Source of the DNA: a bacterium 210820-DFI.6.37 | GTDB taxonomy: Bacteria > Bacillota > Clostridia > Peptostreptococcales > Anaerovoracaceae | Length of the DNA: 64,000 nt | Reading direction: 5' to 3' | Assembly: GCA_020558355.1 (NCBI GenBank) | Contig: JAJCKG010000006.1 | Location: 1 to 64,000, forward strand | Shown here: piece after piece, positions 53,130 to 61,878 of the stretch | Layout: every line of letters starts with the position of its first letter | Numbering within the stretch: position 1 is the first letter of the stretch | Notes under the pieces: generated by a model | Told to the model about the DNA's origin: nothing | The model's database searches: none | What the model saw: the letters and a program-made list of their open reading frames with translations, nothing else | Made by a program: the position numbers and the translations under genes

Positions 53130-53670
53130 TGATTTTAAATTACAGCTGAAAGAGGGTTCTGTGAGAGAATATGAAAAAATTGTTCTGTCATCAGGACTAT
53201 GCGATTTATTTATGCCCATGGGCTTTGTCAGCAGTGAAGAAGGCGAAATCGTGTCTTATCACTGCAGCGGCTACGCGGCCCTGCGGCAGTGCAATGTTAC
53301 AGAAACAATGGAGGCCTTTGAGATACTGGAAAAAACCTTTCTTTTAGTAAGCCGCGCCGGTGAATATTTGATCACACCAAGTAAAATTACGTTGAGTGTA
53401 GATACGATTTTTTATAACCGGCAGACAAAACAGGTGAAAATCGCTTATGTGCCAGTGACCCGGCAGGGCGCGAATCTCAGAGAAAACATGGCTGGCTTTA
53501 TGATACAAATGGAGAATGGGGTAAAGGGAAACGGCAAAGCTTATTTGCAAAAAGTCAGAAAGGAGATGGAAGACAACAACTATTATATCCAGGATCTGAT
53601 TAATGTAATTGGCGAAATGCGACGGAAGCTTGCGGGAAGCAGGGGCGGTGAACAGCAGTCTCAGGACTGA
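53113..53670 (+). CDS. DUF6382-like protein, last gene of the Tad operon
   Basis: A 185-residue soluble protein resembling the N-terminal DUF6382 domain that in many Clostridia is joined to an FHA domain beside Tad genes; here no FHA part is present and the protein stops after a charged tail (KLAGSRGGEQQSQD). Recognisable strings are KEGSVREYEKIVL and FLLVSRAGEYLITPSKITLS. Coupled to the preceding gene by a 17-base overlap with GGAGGGGG as RBS. The role is unknown, perhaps regulatory. Confidence 0.62.
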   Translation: MEIRNNDFKLQLKEGSVREYEKIVLSSGLCDLFMPMGFVSSEEGEIVSYHCSGYAALRQCNVTETMEAFEILEKTFLLVSRAGEYLITPSKITLSVDTIFYNRQTKQVKIAYVPVTRQGANLRENMAGFMIQMENGVKGNGKAYLQKVRKEMEDNNYYIQDLINVIGEMRRKLAGSRGGEQQSQD

Positions 53671-53718
53671 GTTTCAGCCCGATGACTAGCTGTTAATTTT
53701 ATAACTTTTAAAAACAAC

Positions 53719-53747
53719 TTGAATATTCAGAAAATATATGATAAAAT
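53719..53747 (+). promoter_or_regulatory. Promoter of the riboswitch-led operon
   Basis: TTGAAT (53719-53724), 17 bp, TAAAAT (53742-53747), about 35 bp upstream of the aptamer. Confidence 0.75.
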
Positions 53748-53784
53748 AATACAAAAAATAAAGCAACTAAATACTTCGGATGAT

Positions 53785-53953
53785 GATAGCCCTAGACGCT
53801 CTATTGGATTAGAGGGCCGAAGAAGCAAATCAGAGTAGTGGCAGTTATTCTGTGGAAACTGGCAGGCAAAAGGAAGGCTATCAGACGAGACTTTGGAGAG
53901 ATTACTTAATTGTAACGCCTACGAGGAGATAACCAACTGGCAAACGGACAGAG
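53785..53953 (+). ncRNA. Glycine-type riboswitch: one full aptamer and a shortened second one
   Basis: First aptamer 53785-53882: GATAG pairs with CTATC (53878-53882), hairpin CTCTA...TAGAG (53799-53814), core GGCCGAAGAAGCAAA (53815-53829), hairpin CAGAGTA...TATTCTG (53831-53852), and the hallmark AAACTGGCAGGCAAAAGGA (53856-53874). After a short linker TTGGAGAG (53893) starts a second, shortened unit ending GGCAAACGGACAGAG (53939-53953), the usual end of a glycine aptamer, but its internal hairpin is missing. The core departs from the common GAAGG(A/G)GCAA by one base. Genes downstream are a saccharopine dehydrogenase-family protein and an amino acid permease. A short frame inside it (53893-54075) is not a gene. 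53954-54167 is the expression platform; no clear terminator is seen. Confidence 0.78.
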
Positions 53954-54167
53954 AAATATGCAGAACCGTTTTGATGATGCGTGTTTCTCTTTTTCTATAC
54001 ATATTAAGTGACAAGCGGATGCCCTTTATCTTAGCGTCAGCGGAAAAGCCGCGGGTTACTTCGTATTCGATATAGAAAAAAGCTGTTGGTCTGCGTCAAG
54101 TATTTAGGAATTACTGCTGAAGAAGAAAAATGGGGACATCCTATCGAAAAGCAAGGAGGCAATTATT

Positions 54168-55478
54168 ATGAAGATGCTGTTAGTAGGAGCGGGCGCTGTA
54201 GGTGAGTCGATTCTTCGTATTCTGCAGGTAAGAGATCCAAAAGGATCCTGGCTGGAAAAGGTCGTTGTAGGAGATTATGATCTGGACCGCGCGAAGGAAG
54301 TTTGTGAGCATCTGAAAGGCGACGCGCGATTTACGCCGCAGCAGTTGAACGCGAAGAACAAAGACGATCTGGTAAAGATTATTACAGAGCATGGATGCGA
54401 TTTTGTTATGGACGCGGCAGCGCCTTTTGTGTCAAACAATATCTTTGACGCGGCATATGAAGCTGGCGCGAATTATGCCAGTATGGGAACCTGGTCTGTA
54501 CCTTACGATCCGCCTGTATATGGAACGATTGAAACCAGTTTTTCAGAACCTATGACAAAGTATAATTTTGATCGTCATGACCAGTGGAAGGAAAAAGGCA
54601 ATATGGCGTGTATCTGCCTGGGTATCGACCCTGGTGTAGTCGATGTATTTGCCAAGTTTGCCGCTGAATATCTCTTTGATGAGCTGAAAGAAATCCATGT
54701 GAAGGACGGAGGAAATCTGGAAATCCCATCAGCGGGAGAAGATGATATCACGTTTGGGTTCAATGTATGGACAGTGCTGGATGAATGTGTGAATCCAAAT
54801 GTAATGTGGGAAAAAGGAAAAGGTTACATAACGGATGTTCCGTTTGCCGGAGAGGAAACCTTTGAAATGCCAGCAGGCGTTGGAACCAATACACTGATTA
54901 AAATTGAACATGAAGAGACTGTTTTAATGCCTCGGTTCCTGGAAAAATACGGACTTGAAAAGTGTACCTTTAAAATCGCCCTGGATGACAATCTGGTGCA
55001 GGCTCTGAAGGTAATTACAGCTCTGGGATTGAGAAGTCTGGAACCAGTAGAAGTAGGCGGTGTAAAGGTAGTTCCGAGGGATATCGTGGCAGCCTGCGCG
55101 CCGCAGCCAAAAGACATTGGCGATGAAATGATCGGCAAGATGTGTGTTGGGATTCACTGCAAGGGAATCAAAGACGGCAAAGAACGGGAAATTTTCATGT
55201 ATCAGCCGTTTGACAATCAGGAGTCTATGAAAACCTGGAATATGCAGGCTGTTGTGGCTCAGACCGGTTTTGGAGCGGCTGTCGGCATTGAACTGATCGG
55301 AAAGGGAATCTGGAAAGATGAAGGAGTATTTGCTCCGGAATATTTCGATCCGATTCCATATCTGGAAATTATGGATGAGGCCGGATTTGAATATGGCATC
55401 GTGGAAATGGATTCCCCATACAAGGCTGAACAGGACAAAAAAATGATGGCAGATATTTTTGCGAAAGCAAAAAATTAA
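54168..55478 (+). CDS. Saccharopine dehydrogenase family protein
   Basis: A 436-residue NAD(P)-dependent oxidoreductase of the saccharopine dehydrogenase/carboxynorspermidine synthase superfamily. The Rossmann motif is at the very N-terminus (LLVGAGAVGESILRIL), followed by VVGDYDLDRAKEV and the conserved FVMDAAAPFVSNNIFDAA (about residues 84-101) and CLGIDPGVVDVFA (about 149). The family forms or splits secondary amines between an amino acid and an oxo acid; the exact substrate is not readable. AAGGAGGC precedes the ATG. It follows the glycine-type riboswitch and, after a hairpin, an APC permease. Confidence 0.88.
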   Translation: MKMLLVGAGAVGESILRILQVRDPKGSWLEKVVVGDYDLDRAKEVCEHLKGDARFTPQQLNAKNKDDLVKIITEHGCDFVMDAAAPFVSNNIFDAAYEAGANYASMGTWSVPYDPPVYGTIETSFSEPMTKYNFDRHDQWKEKGNMACICLGIDPGVVDVFAKFAAEYLFDELKEIHVKDGGNLEIPSAGEDDITFGFNVWTVLDECVNPNVMWEKGKGYITDVPFAGEETFEMPAGVGTNTLIKIEHEETVLMPRFLEKYGLEKCTFKIALDDNLVQALKVITALGLRSLEPVEVGGVKVVPRDIVAACAPQPKDIGDEMIGKMCVGIHCKGIKDGKEREIFMYQPFDNQESMKTWNMQAVVAQTGFGAAVGIELIGKGIWKDEGVFAPEYFDPIPYLEIMDEAGFEYGIVEMDSPYKAEQDKKMMADIFAKAKN

Positions 55479-55505
55479 ATACTACGCAACACGATTACGA
55501 TTAGG

Positions 55506-55538
55506 GCTATGGAGCTTCTCCTGCTCCATAGCTGATTT
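55506..55538 (+). terminator. Hairpin between dehydrogenase and permease genes
   Basis: GCTATGGAGC (55506-55515) and GCTCCATAGC (55523-55532) form a perfect 10-bp stem, followed by TGATTTTT. It probably attenuates rather than fully blocks, since the permease has no separate visible promoter. Confidence 0.85.
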
Positions 55539-55554
55539 TTAAGGAGGTGTAACT

Positions 55555-57285
55555 ATGAGTCAGAATCAAAACACACAGACTCATGGCGTTGCCGGTTTGA
55601 AAAAACACGATATCAAGGTGTCCGGCATCGTATTCATGCTGTATTGTCTGGTAGCGGCAGGAGCCTTTGGAATTGAGGAAATGATACCGGAAGCGGGTCC
55701 AGGAATGACCCTTTGTCTTCTGATCATTTTCCCGATCATATGGGCTTATCCCATCAGTAACTTAGTCGCTGAATGTGGATCTGTACTCCCGTCGGAGGGC
55801 GGCGTATATGTCTGGGTAAAAGAAGCCTTCGGTGAATTCTGGGGCTTTCAGGCAGGATGGTGGGGAACAGTTTCCACCTATATTACAAATGGTGTGTATG
55901 TGGCGTTGGTAGCGGGCTATGTAAGTCAGATGATTCCAATGTCTGAAATCGCGATCCACGCGCTTAAAATCGGAATGATTTTAATTTTTACTATTATCAA
56001 TTTGATGGGACTGAAGGAAGTAGGAAAGGTAAGTACCATTCTTTCGATTCTCATCGTACTGGCTTTTGCGCTGGTAGCGATCGTAGGGATTTTAAACTGG
56101 AATACAAATCCGATGGAACCGTTCATGCCGGAGGACTATTCGCTGATCGATGGTGTAGGCGGCGGAATCTGTATCTGTGTATGGATGTACTGCGGATATG
56201 AATGCATCTCCAATATGGCCGGCGAAGTAAAGAACCCGCAGGTTATCCCAAAAGGTCTGATGATTGCGATGCCATTGGTAGCGCTTACTTATGTTCTGCC
56301 TACTCTGGGCGGACTTGCTTCTCTTCCGGAAGGCAGCTGGGAATACTGGGCGACAGACGGCGGCTTCGCGGGTGAATCGGTTGGATACGCTACAGTTCTG
56401 ACAGCAAATCTGGGATCCGCGTGGGGATATATTTTCCTGGTAATCGCTATCGTTTCTCAGTGCGCGATCTTTAACACCTATCTGGCGTCCGGATCCAGAG
56501 GCTTCTTTGTACTGGCGGATGATAACCTTTGTCCGAAGTTTTTGGTAAAGGTAAGCAAGAAGAGAGGTGTTCCATATGTGGGCATCCTGTCTCTGGCAAT
56601 TGTTACGCTGATTCTCGCGCAGTCTGACTTTACAACTCTGGTAAGTATGGAAGTCGTATTCATGCTGGCTCTGTACATTATATTGCCGCTGGCGGTCATT
56701 AAGCTTCGGAAAAAGCTTCCGGTAGAAGAGAGAAAGAAAAGAGGTCTTTTCGTTATGCCGGGAGGCGGTGCGGGACTTATCTTTTACGCGGGATTTCCGA
56801 TTGCCATTGCCATCATAGCGCTTTTGATCAATGGTACTGATTATCTTGTGATGGGCCTGATCGCGACTGCTACCGGCCCGGTAGCCTATGTGATCTTCAA
56901 AAAGCTGTATGGCGGACTGTCCAAGAATGATCCGGAGCGCTATCCGATGAATCCAAAGACCAAGCTTGCTGCCGGAGATACGGTACGGATTGGCGTGTAT
57001 CTGATTCTGGCAGGGGTTATGGCGTTCTTCGGACAGTTCTGGCTCAAATGGTATGAAATCGATTATGGCGAATGGGGTCCGGATGACTATGACATGATGG
57101 GAGACATGATTCCACAGGTTCTTGAAATCCTTAAATGGGCAGGCCTTGCGGCTATTGTTATCGGAATCATCGCTGCGGTCATAGGGAATAAAAAAGATAA
57201 GCCGGTTCCTGATGACAACGTAGATATCGATGAATTGATGAACAAATACCTGAATGAAGAAAAACATGAATCCTTCTTTGATTAA
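55555..57285 (+). CDS. Amino acid permease, APC superfamily
   Basis: A 576-residue integral membrane transporter of the amino acid-polyamine-organocation family with about 12-14 predicted helices. The first helix begins KVSGIVFMLYCLVAAGAFGI, with the unwound GAFGIEE segment corresponding to the usual GxG substrate site; other blocks are FGEFWGFQAGWWGTVSTYI and MYCGYECISNMAGEVKNPQ. The C-terminal extension includes two helices and a charged tail. AAGGAGGTG precedes the ATG. By context it handles the amino acid sensed by the upstream riboswitch or the substrate of the dehydrogenase. Confidence 0.9.
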   Translation: MSQNQNTQTHGVAGLKKHDIKVSGIVFMLYCLVAAGAFGIEEMIPEAGPGMTLCLLIIFPIIWAYPISNLVAECGSVLPSEGGVYVWVKEAFGEFWGFQAGWWGTVSTYITNGVYVALVAGYVSQMIPMSEIAIHALKIGMILIFTIINLMGLKEVGKVSTILSILIVLAFALVAIVGILNWNTNPMEPFMPEDYSLIDGVGGGICICVWMYCGYECISNMAGEVKNPQVIPKGLMIAMPLVALTYVLPTLGGLASLPEGSWEYWATDGGFAGESVGYATVLTANLGSAWGYIFLVIAIVSQCAIFNTYLASGSRGFFVLADDNLCPKFLVKVSKKRGVPYVGILSLAIVTLILAQSDFTTLVSMEVVFMLALYIILPLAVIKLRKKLPVEERKKRGLFVMPGGGAGLIFYAGFPIAIAIIALLINGTDYLVMGLIATATGPVAYVIFKKLYGGLSKNDPERYPMNPKTKLAAGDTVRIGVYLILAGVMAFFGQFWLKWYEIDYGEWGPDDYDMMGDMIPQVLEILKWAGLAAIVIGIIAAVIGNKKDKPVPDDNVDIDELMNKYLNEEKHESFFD

Positions 57286-57300
57286 AGATTTATAAAAGGG

Positions 57301-57335
57301 CTCGGCTCCGGAAAACTGGAGCCGAGTTCGCTTTT
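57301..57335 (+). terminator. Terminator after the permease gene
   Basis: CTCGGCTCC (57301-57309) pairs with GGAGCCGAG (57318-57326), with TTCGCTTTTT following. Confidence 0.85.
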
Positions 57336-57417
57336 TGAAGATTGCCTTTTTCCGTGGTCTATTTTGTCCATAAAAAGAATAGAATGTACAAAGCATTCAG
57401 AGAAAAGAGGAGACAAA

Positions 57418-57954
57418 ATGAACGCGAGAAGAAGGAGAAGAAGGCCCTCTGCGTACAGGGGCAAAAAAATACAGGTGAATTTTTTTCCTGTTATTGTTAT
57501 AATATGCTTATCTGTCTGCGCGGGATACCTTACAGCAAAATATGTAGTGTGTCCCGTATTGGGATATGAACCGGCAGGCCTTTCTGTTTTGCAAGAGAAG
57601 GATGACGATGGCGCGGATGAAGCAAATAAAGCTGCGGAGGAATCCTCTGAGAAGGCGGAAAGCGATCCTTCCGTTCAGAAGGAAACCAGCGGCGGAGACG
57701 ATGTGATTGAGGATCAGGTCAAAGTAAAACAGACCTCTGGCTACGCGCTTCAATTTGGCAGCTATTCCACAAGAGAGGCTGCGGAAAAAAGTGTAAAAGA
57801 GTTGAAAAACTCAGGGATTGAAACAAAAGTCATAGAGAAAGACGGCGCTTATAAGGTTATTGGAGAAATTTTCGATACGAAAGATGAAGCAAACGACGCG
57901 CTGTCAGAGCTGGACGAATCGGTAGGAGCCTTTGTCGCGTCAGTAGGAGAATAA
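57418..57954 (+). CDS. Membrane-anchored SPOR-domain protein
   Basis: A 178-residue protein: a basic N-terminus (NARRRRRRPSAYRGK), one membrane helix at about residues 23-42, an acidic, disordered linker (about 55-105), and a SPOR domain at about 108-175 (YALQFGSYSTREAAEKSVKE). SPOR domains bind septal peptidoglycan lacking stem peptides, so a division or spore-cortex location is likely. ATG 57418 follows AGAGGAGA; the earlier ATG is not needed. Its place before rarA and ispH-rpsA has no clear functional link. Confidence 0.85.
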   Translation: MNARRRRRRPSAYRGKKIQVNFFPVIVIICLSVCAGYLTAKYVVCPVLGYEPAGLSVLQEKDDDGADEANKAAEESSEKAESDPSVQKETSGGDDVIEDQVKVKQTSGYALQFGSYSTREAAEKSVKELKNSGIETKVIEKDGAYKVIGEIFDTKDEANDALSELDESVGAFVASVGE

Positions 57955-57988
57955 ACCCAGAAAGCAAGTTAAAATCGGAGAAGCAGTT

Positions 57989-59281
57989 ATGATACCTTTA
58001 TCTACAAAAATGAGACCGGATAATCTGGATGAATTTGTAGGACAGACCCATTTTATGTATAAGGGGTCTCTCCTTTATAACGCTATTAAAAATAAGACCT
58101 TTGATTCCGCCATCTTTTTCGGTCCTTCAGGGACCGGAAAGACAACTCTGGCCAGAATCGTAGCAAAGGAGATGGACGCAGACTTTATAGAAATCAATGC
58201 GTCGGCTACAGGGACAAAAGAATTGAAAGAGATTCTCCAGAACGCCAAAGACCGTTTTTTTGGCCTTATGAAAGAAACGACTTATGTCTATGTAGACGAA
58301 TTCCACCGCTGGAACAAGCTGCAGCAGGATTCTCTGCTAAAAGCGTTGGAAGAAGGCGTAATCCGTTTTATCGGAAGTACTACGGAAAACCCCTATTTTG
58401 CGGTAAACAACGCGGTTATAAGCAGGGTGCGCAACATTTATGAATTTCGACGGCTTACGGCAGACGAACTGTTGGCGCTTCTGAAGCGGACTCTGAACGA
58501 TCCGGTGAAGGGCTTCGGAGGCTTGAAGCTTTCCTGGGATGAAAACGCGCTCCGCATTCTTGCCGATATGAGCGGCGGTGACGCTCGGGTGGCTCTGGAC
58601 ACCCTTGGGTTTATTGTGGACAATCTGAGTGAAGGCGCGGGAATTGATGAAACGATTGTAGGGGAAGCCATGCAGCGGCAGACAACCTTTTACGACAAAA
58701 GCGAGGACAAGTATAATCTGCTTTCCGCTCTGCAAAAGTCCGTGCGGGGCAGCGATCCGGACGCGGCAGTCCACTATCTGGCCCGGCTGCTGGAAGGCGG
58801 AGGTGATATCCAGATGATCGGAAGGCGTCTTTTGGTCATGGCCAGCGAAGATGTGGGGATGGCTTATCCCAGCGCCATCAGTATTGTAAATGCCTGTGTC
58901 CAGGCCGCGCTCATGGTGGGGCTTCCTGAAGCTCAGATCAATTTAGCTCAGGCCGTTGTTCTCATGGCTTCCTGTCCAAAATCCAACGCGGCCTGTATGG
59001 CGCTGGAACACGCGAAGACTGATCTGAGAAGCCGGAAAATCGATGATGTCCCTCCGCATCTGAAGGACGCCCATTACAGCGGCGCGGCAAAGCGGGGACA
59101 CGGTATCGGGTACAAGTATCCTCACGCTTATGGAGGGTATGTGACACAGCAGTACCTGCCGGACAATCTGTACAAAGAAGGGGTGCGGTACTATGAACCC
59201 ACAGAAAACGGAAGCGAGTCTTCCTTTAAAAAATATCTTGAGGAGCTAAGAAGAATCGATGAAAGAAATCATAAGGGCTAA
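57989..59281 (+). CDS. rarA: Replication-associated recombination protein RarA (MgsA)
   Basis: A 430-residue AAA+ ATPase that acts at stalled replication forks. The start LSTKMRPDNLDEFVGQTHFM is typical; Walker A is GPSGTGKTTLARIVAKEM (about residues 48-65), Walker B TYVYVDEFHRWNK (about 95), sensor 1 FIGSTTENPYF (about 130), and the tetramerisation domain follows with PKSNAACMALEHAK and CGHGIGYKYPHAYGG-like AKRGHGIGYKYPHAYGG. Its end overlaps ispH by 23 bases, so the two are coupled. Confidence 0.93.
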   Translation: MIPLSTKMRPDNLDEFVGQTHFMYKGSLLYNAIKNKTFDSAIFFGPSGTGKTTLARIVAKEMDADFIEINASATGTKELKEILQNAKDRFFGLMKETTYVYVDEFHRWNKLQQDSLLKALEEGVIRFIGSTTENPYFAVNNAVISRVRNIYEFRRLTADELLALLKRTLNDPVKGFGGLKLSWDENALRILADMSGGDARVALDTLGFIVDNLSEGAGIDETIVGEAMQRQTTFYDKSEDKYNLLSALQKSVRGSDPDAAVHYLARLLEGGGDIQMIGRRLLVMASEDVGMAYPSAISIVNACVQAALMVGLPEAQINLAQAVVLMASCPKSNAACMALEHAKTDLRSRKIDDVPPHLKDAHYSGAAKRGHGIGYKYPHAYGGYVTQQYLPDNLYKEGVRYYEPTENGSESSFKKYLEELRRIDERNHKG

Positions 59282-61250
59282 CCATTCCGGATTTTGTTTC
59301 GGAGTGCGGGAAGCCATTGAAAAAGCGGAAAAAGCGGCGGTGCGGCGACAAGGCCCTATTTACTCCTGCGGTTCCCTGATCCATAACAGCCGGGTAACGG
59401 ACAGTCTGGCGCGGAAGGGGATTCAGGTTATAGAAAGCCCCAGAGAAGCGGAGCCGGGCGCAACGGTTATTATCCGCTCCCATGGGGAGGGAAAAGCTTT
59501 TTATGAAATAGCGGAAGAACGGCAGCTGCGGCTGGTAGACGCGACCTGCCCATTTGTGGCCCGTATCCATGACCTGGTGCGGACCGCCAGAGAAAAGGGG
59601 CAGACGGTAGTTATTGTAGGCGATGAAAATCACCCGGAGGTGCGGGGGATTAACGGCTGGTGCGGGAATTCCGCTATTATCGTAGATTCCGCTTCGTCCG
59701 CTTATAAAATCGAAGAAGACGACCTTTTTGTCGTGGCGCAGACGACGATCCAGAGAGGTCTTTTTGATGAAGTGCTGGAAGCGCTGAGGCAGAAAGGCAA
59801 GCGTCTGTCCATAAACAATACGATTTGCAGCGCAACCTCCAACAGACAGAAAAGCTGTATGGAAACAGCAAAAATAGTGGAACTTATGCTGGTTCTGGGA
59901 GACCGAAAAAGCTCAAACACAAAAAAACTATACGATATTTCAAAAAAATATTGCAATAATGTTTATTTTATTGAAAATATAGAAGATTTACCATTGAAAG
60001 AAGTTGAAAAATGTAATAGAATAGGAATAGCAGCGGGCGCTTCGACGCCTGAATGCTTAATTAAGGAGGTTATTGCCAACATGAGTGAAATCACACTTGA
60101 AAACAATGAAATTAATTCAATGGACGCCTTAATGGACGAAATCGAAAAGTCCTTAAGACTGCCCCGCGGCGGAGAAATCGTAACAGGAAAAGTACACCAG
60201 GTTACAGATAAAGAAATTATCGTCAATCTCGGCTGCAAAAAAGATGGAATCATTCCATTAGACGAAATTACTGTGGAAGGAGATCAAAAGCTAACTGACT
60301 TATATCAAGAAGGCGATGAAATTCAGGCCAAAGTTGTTAAGACAGACGATGGCGACGGCAGCATCCTGCTGTCCAAGAAAAAGCTGGAAGTTGGCGAACA
60401 CTGGGATGAAATCAACCAGGCGCTTGAAGATAAATCAAATATTGAAGTTAAAGTTGTTAGACCGGTTAACGGCGGAGTGATTGCGGCTTACAAAGAAGTC
60501 TCCGGATTCATTCCTCTGTCACAGCTTTCCGACAGATATGTGGAAAACGCGGAAGAATTTGTTGGACAGGTTCTTACTGTAAAGGTTTCCAGAGTGGATC
60601 AGAGAAGAGGCAAAGCTGTATTCTCTCATAAGATGTATCTCAATGAAGAAAAGAACAAGCGGATTGCGGAGATTTGGGAAGGCCTTTCCGTTGACGATGT
60701 AGTAGAAGGTACGGTAATGCGCTTTACGGATTACGGCGCTTTTGTAGACATCGGCGGCATTGACGGCCTGCTGCACATTTCCGAAATTTCCTGGGGAAAA
60801 CTGAAGCACCCGCAGGAAGTTCTCAGCATCGGTGACAAGATCCGTGTAAAAGTTCTTTCCATGAGTGCGGAAAAAGGAAAGATTTCCCTTGGTTTGAAGC
60901 AGAATCAGCCTGAGCCTTGGAGCGTAATCAACGATAAGTACGAGGTTGGGCAGATCGTAAAAGGAAAAGTCGTTCAGATCAAAGAATACGGCGCGTTTGT
61001 AGAACTGGAACCAGGACTGGACGGACTGGTACATATTTCCGAAGTCGCGCACAAGCGGGTTGGAAATATTGCTGATGAACTGTCTGTTGGACAGGAGGTT
61101 TCCGCCAAGATTCTGGAGATCGATCAGGATAGAAGAAGAATCAGCCTGAGTATTAAGGAAACTCTGGATGAATCGGATCAGCCGCTGCAGGCAGAAGAAC
61201 CTGCTGTAGAGGAAGCGCCGACAGAAGAACCAGAAGCGGATGAAGAATAA
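59259..61250 (+). CDS. ispH-rpsA: HMB-PP reductase fused to ribosomal protein S1 (IspH-RpsA)
   Basis: A 663-residue fusion found in many Clostridia. Residues 1-272 are 4-hydroxy-3-methylbut-2-enyl diphosphate reductase, the last enzyme of the MEP isoprenoid route, with cluster cysteines Cys13, Cys97 and Cys190 and the HSHG-like SHGEG and TxHPE-like NHPEVRG motifs. From about 304 there are four S1 RNA-binding domains (starting about 304, 390, 477 and 562), ending in an acidic tail. The junction is very A+T-rich and is followed by a strong internal RBS and ATG at 60081 (residue 275), so a free S1 may also be made. It overlaps rarA by 23 bases. Confidence 0.94.
   Translation: MKEIIRANHSGFCFGVREAIEKAEKAAVRRQGPIYSCGSLIHNSRVTDSLARKGIQVIESPREAEPGATVIIRSHGEGKAFYEIAEERQLRLVDATCPFVARIHDLVRTAREKGQTVVIVGDENHPEVRGINGWCGNSAIIVDSASSAYKIEEDDLFVVAQTTIQRGLFDEVLEALRQKGKRLSINNTICSATSNRQKSCMETAKIVELMLVLGDRKSSNTKKLYDISKKYCNNVYFIENIEDLPLKEVEKCNRIGIAAGASTPECLIKEVIANMSEITLENNEINSMDALMDEIEKSLRLPRGGEIVTGKVHQVTDKEIIVNLGCKKDGIIPLDEITVEGDQKLTDLYQEGDEIQAKVVKTDDGDGSILLSKKKLEVGEHWDEINQALEDKSNIEVKVVRPVNGGVIAAYKEVSGFIPLSQLSDRYVENAEEFVGQVLTVKVSRVDQRRGKAVFSHKMYLNEEKNKRIAEIWEGLSVDDVVEGTVMRFTDYGAFVDIGGIDGLLHISEISWGKLKHPQEVLSIGDKIRVKVLSMSAEKGKISLGLKQNQPEPWSVINDKYEVGQIVKGKVVQIKEYGAFVELEPGLDGLVHISEVAHKRVGNIADELSVGQEVSAKILEIDQDRRRISLSIKETLDESDQPLQAEEPAVEEAPTEEPEADEE
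60063..60083 (+). promoter_or_regulatory. Internal ribosome binding site and ATG within ispH-rpsA
   Basis: AAGGAGGT (60063-60070) lies ten bases before an in-frame ATG (60081) at the IspH/S1 boundary. The match to the anti-Shine-Dalgarno sequence is as good as at any true start in the window. The preceding 120 bases have roughly a quarter G+C by eye, which would keep the site unfolded. Confidence 0.8.
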
Positions 61251-61270
61251 TCAGAAATGATGATTCAGAA

Positions 61271-61296
61271 GGGCGAGGGCAAAACCTCGCTCTTTT
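61271..61296 (+). terminator. Terminator after ispH-rpsA
   Basis: GGGCGAGG (61271-61278) pairs with CCTCGCTC (61285-61292) including one G-T pair; TTTT follows. Confidence 0.8.
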
Positions 61297-61320
61297 GGTA
61301 TGCGAAAAAGGAGACTTGGA

Positions 61321-61824
61321 ATGCCAAATATTGTTTTGATCGGAATGCCGGCATGCGGAAAAAGTGTTACGGGAGTTGTGCTTGCAAAGACTCTTCAGAA
61401 GGGTTTTGTGGATACTGACCTGCTGATTCAGGAAAGGGAACGGCGCGCTCTGCAGACCATCATCGATATAGAAGGAATGCAATATTTTAAAGAGACTGAA
61501 GAACAGGTGCTGCGGGAGCTGAAAGAAACTGACGCCGTTGTATCCACTGGAGGAAGCGCGGTCTATTATCCAAAAGCGATGGAATATCTGAAAGAGCGCG
61601 GTGTGATCGTATATCTGGAGGTTTCTTTGGAAACTGTGGAAAAACGTCTGAATAACATTAAGACCCGCGGGGTTGCTATGGGAAAAGATGATACAATCGA
61701 AAAGCTTTACAGACAGAGAATCCCCCTGTATGAAAGGTACGCGGATATTACGATTAAGGCTGATGAGCTGGAGGTAGAGGAGACCGTAGCGCAAATAAAA
61801 GAAGCCCTGCAAAATAGACGATAG
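61321..61824 (+). CDS. aroK: Shikimate kinase
   Basis: A 167-residue kinase phosphorylating shikimate in aromatic amino acid synthesis. Walker A GMPACGKSVTG (residues 8-18), shikimate-binding DTDLLIQERE (about 33), and the glycine motif VVSTGGSAVYYP (about 78) are all in place; RQRIPLYERYADI is the lid-following helix (about 138). ATG 61321 is used because AAAAAGGAG precedes it. It stands alone after a terminator; no other shikimate genes are seen here. Confidence 0.92.
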   Translation: MPNIVLIGMPACGKSVTGVVLAKTLQKGFVDTDLLIQERERRALQTIIDIEGMQYFKETEEQVLRELKETDAVVSTGGSAVYYPKAMEYLKERGVIVYLEVSLETVEKRLNNIKTRGVAMGKDDTIEKLYRQRIPLYERYADITIKADELEVEETVAQIKEALQNRR

Positions 61825-61878
61825 CAGAGCCAAATAAGCAGCGGGGGTCAGAATCGATCCCCTATGCCTATTTTGCGT

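Noticed and set aside
53785-53953. A lysine riboswitch, suggested by the downstream saccharopine dehydrogenase-family gene
   Set aside because: The five-way helical arrangement and conserved strings of the lysine aptamer are missing, while the GGCAGGCAAAAGGA and GGCAAACGGACAGAG strings belong to the glycine type.
53893-54075. A 60-residue reading frame in the riboswitch leader
   Set aside because: It overlaps the second aptamer remnant, lacks an RBS and resembles no protein.
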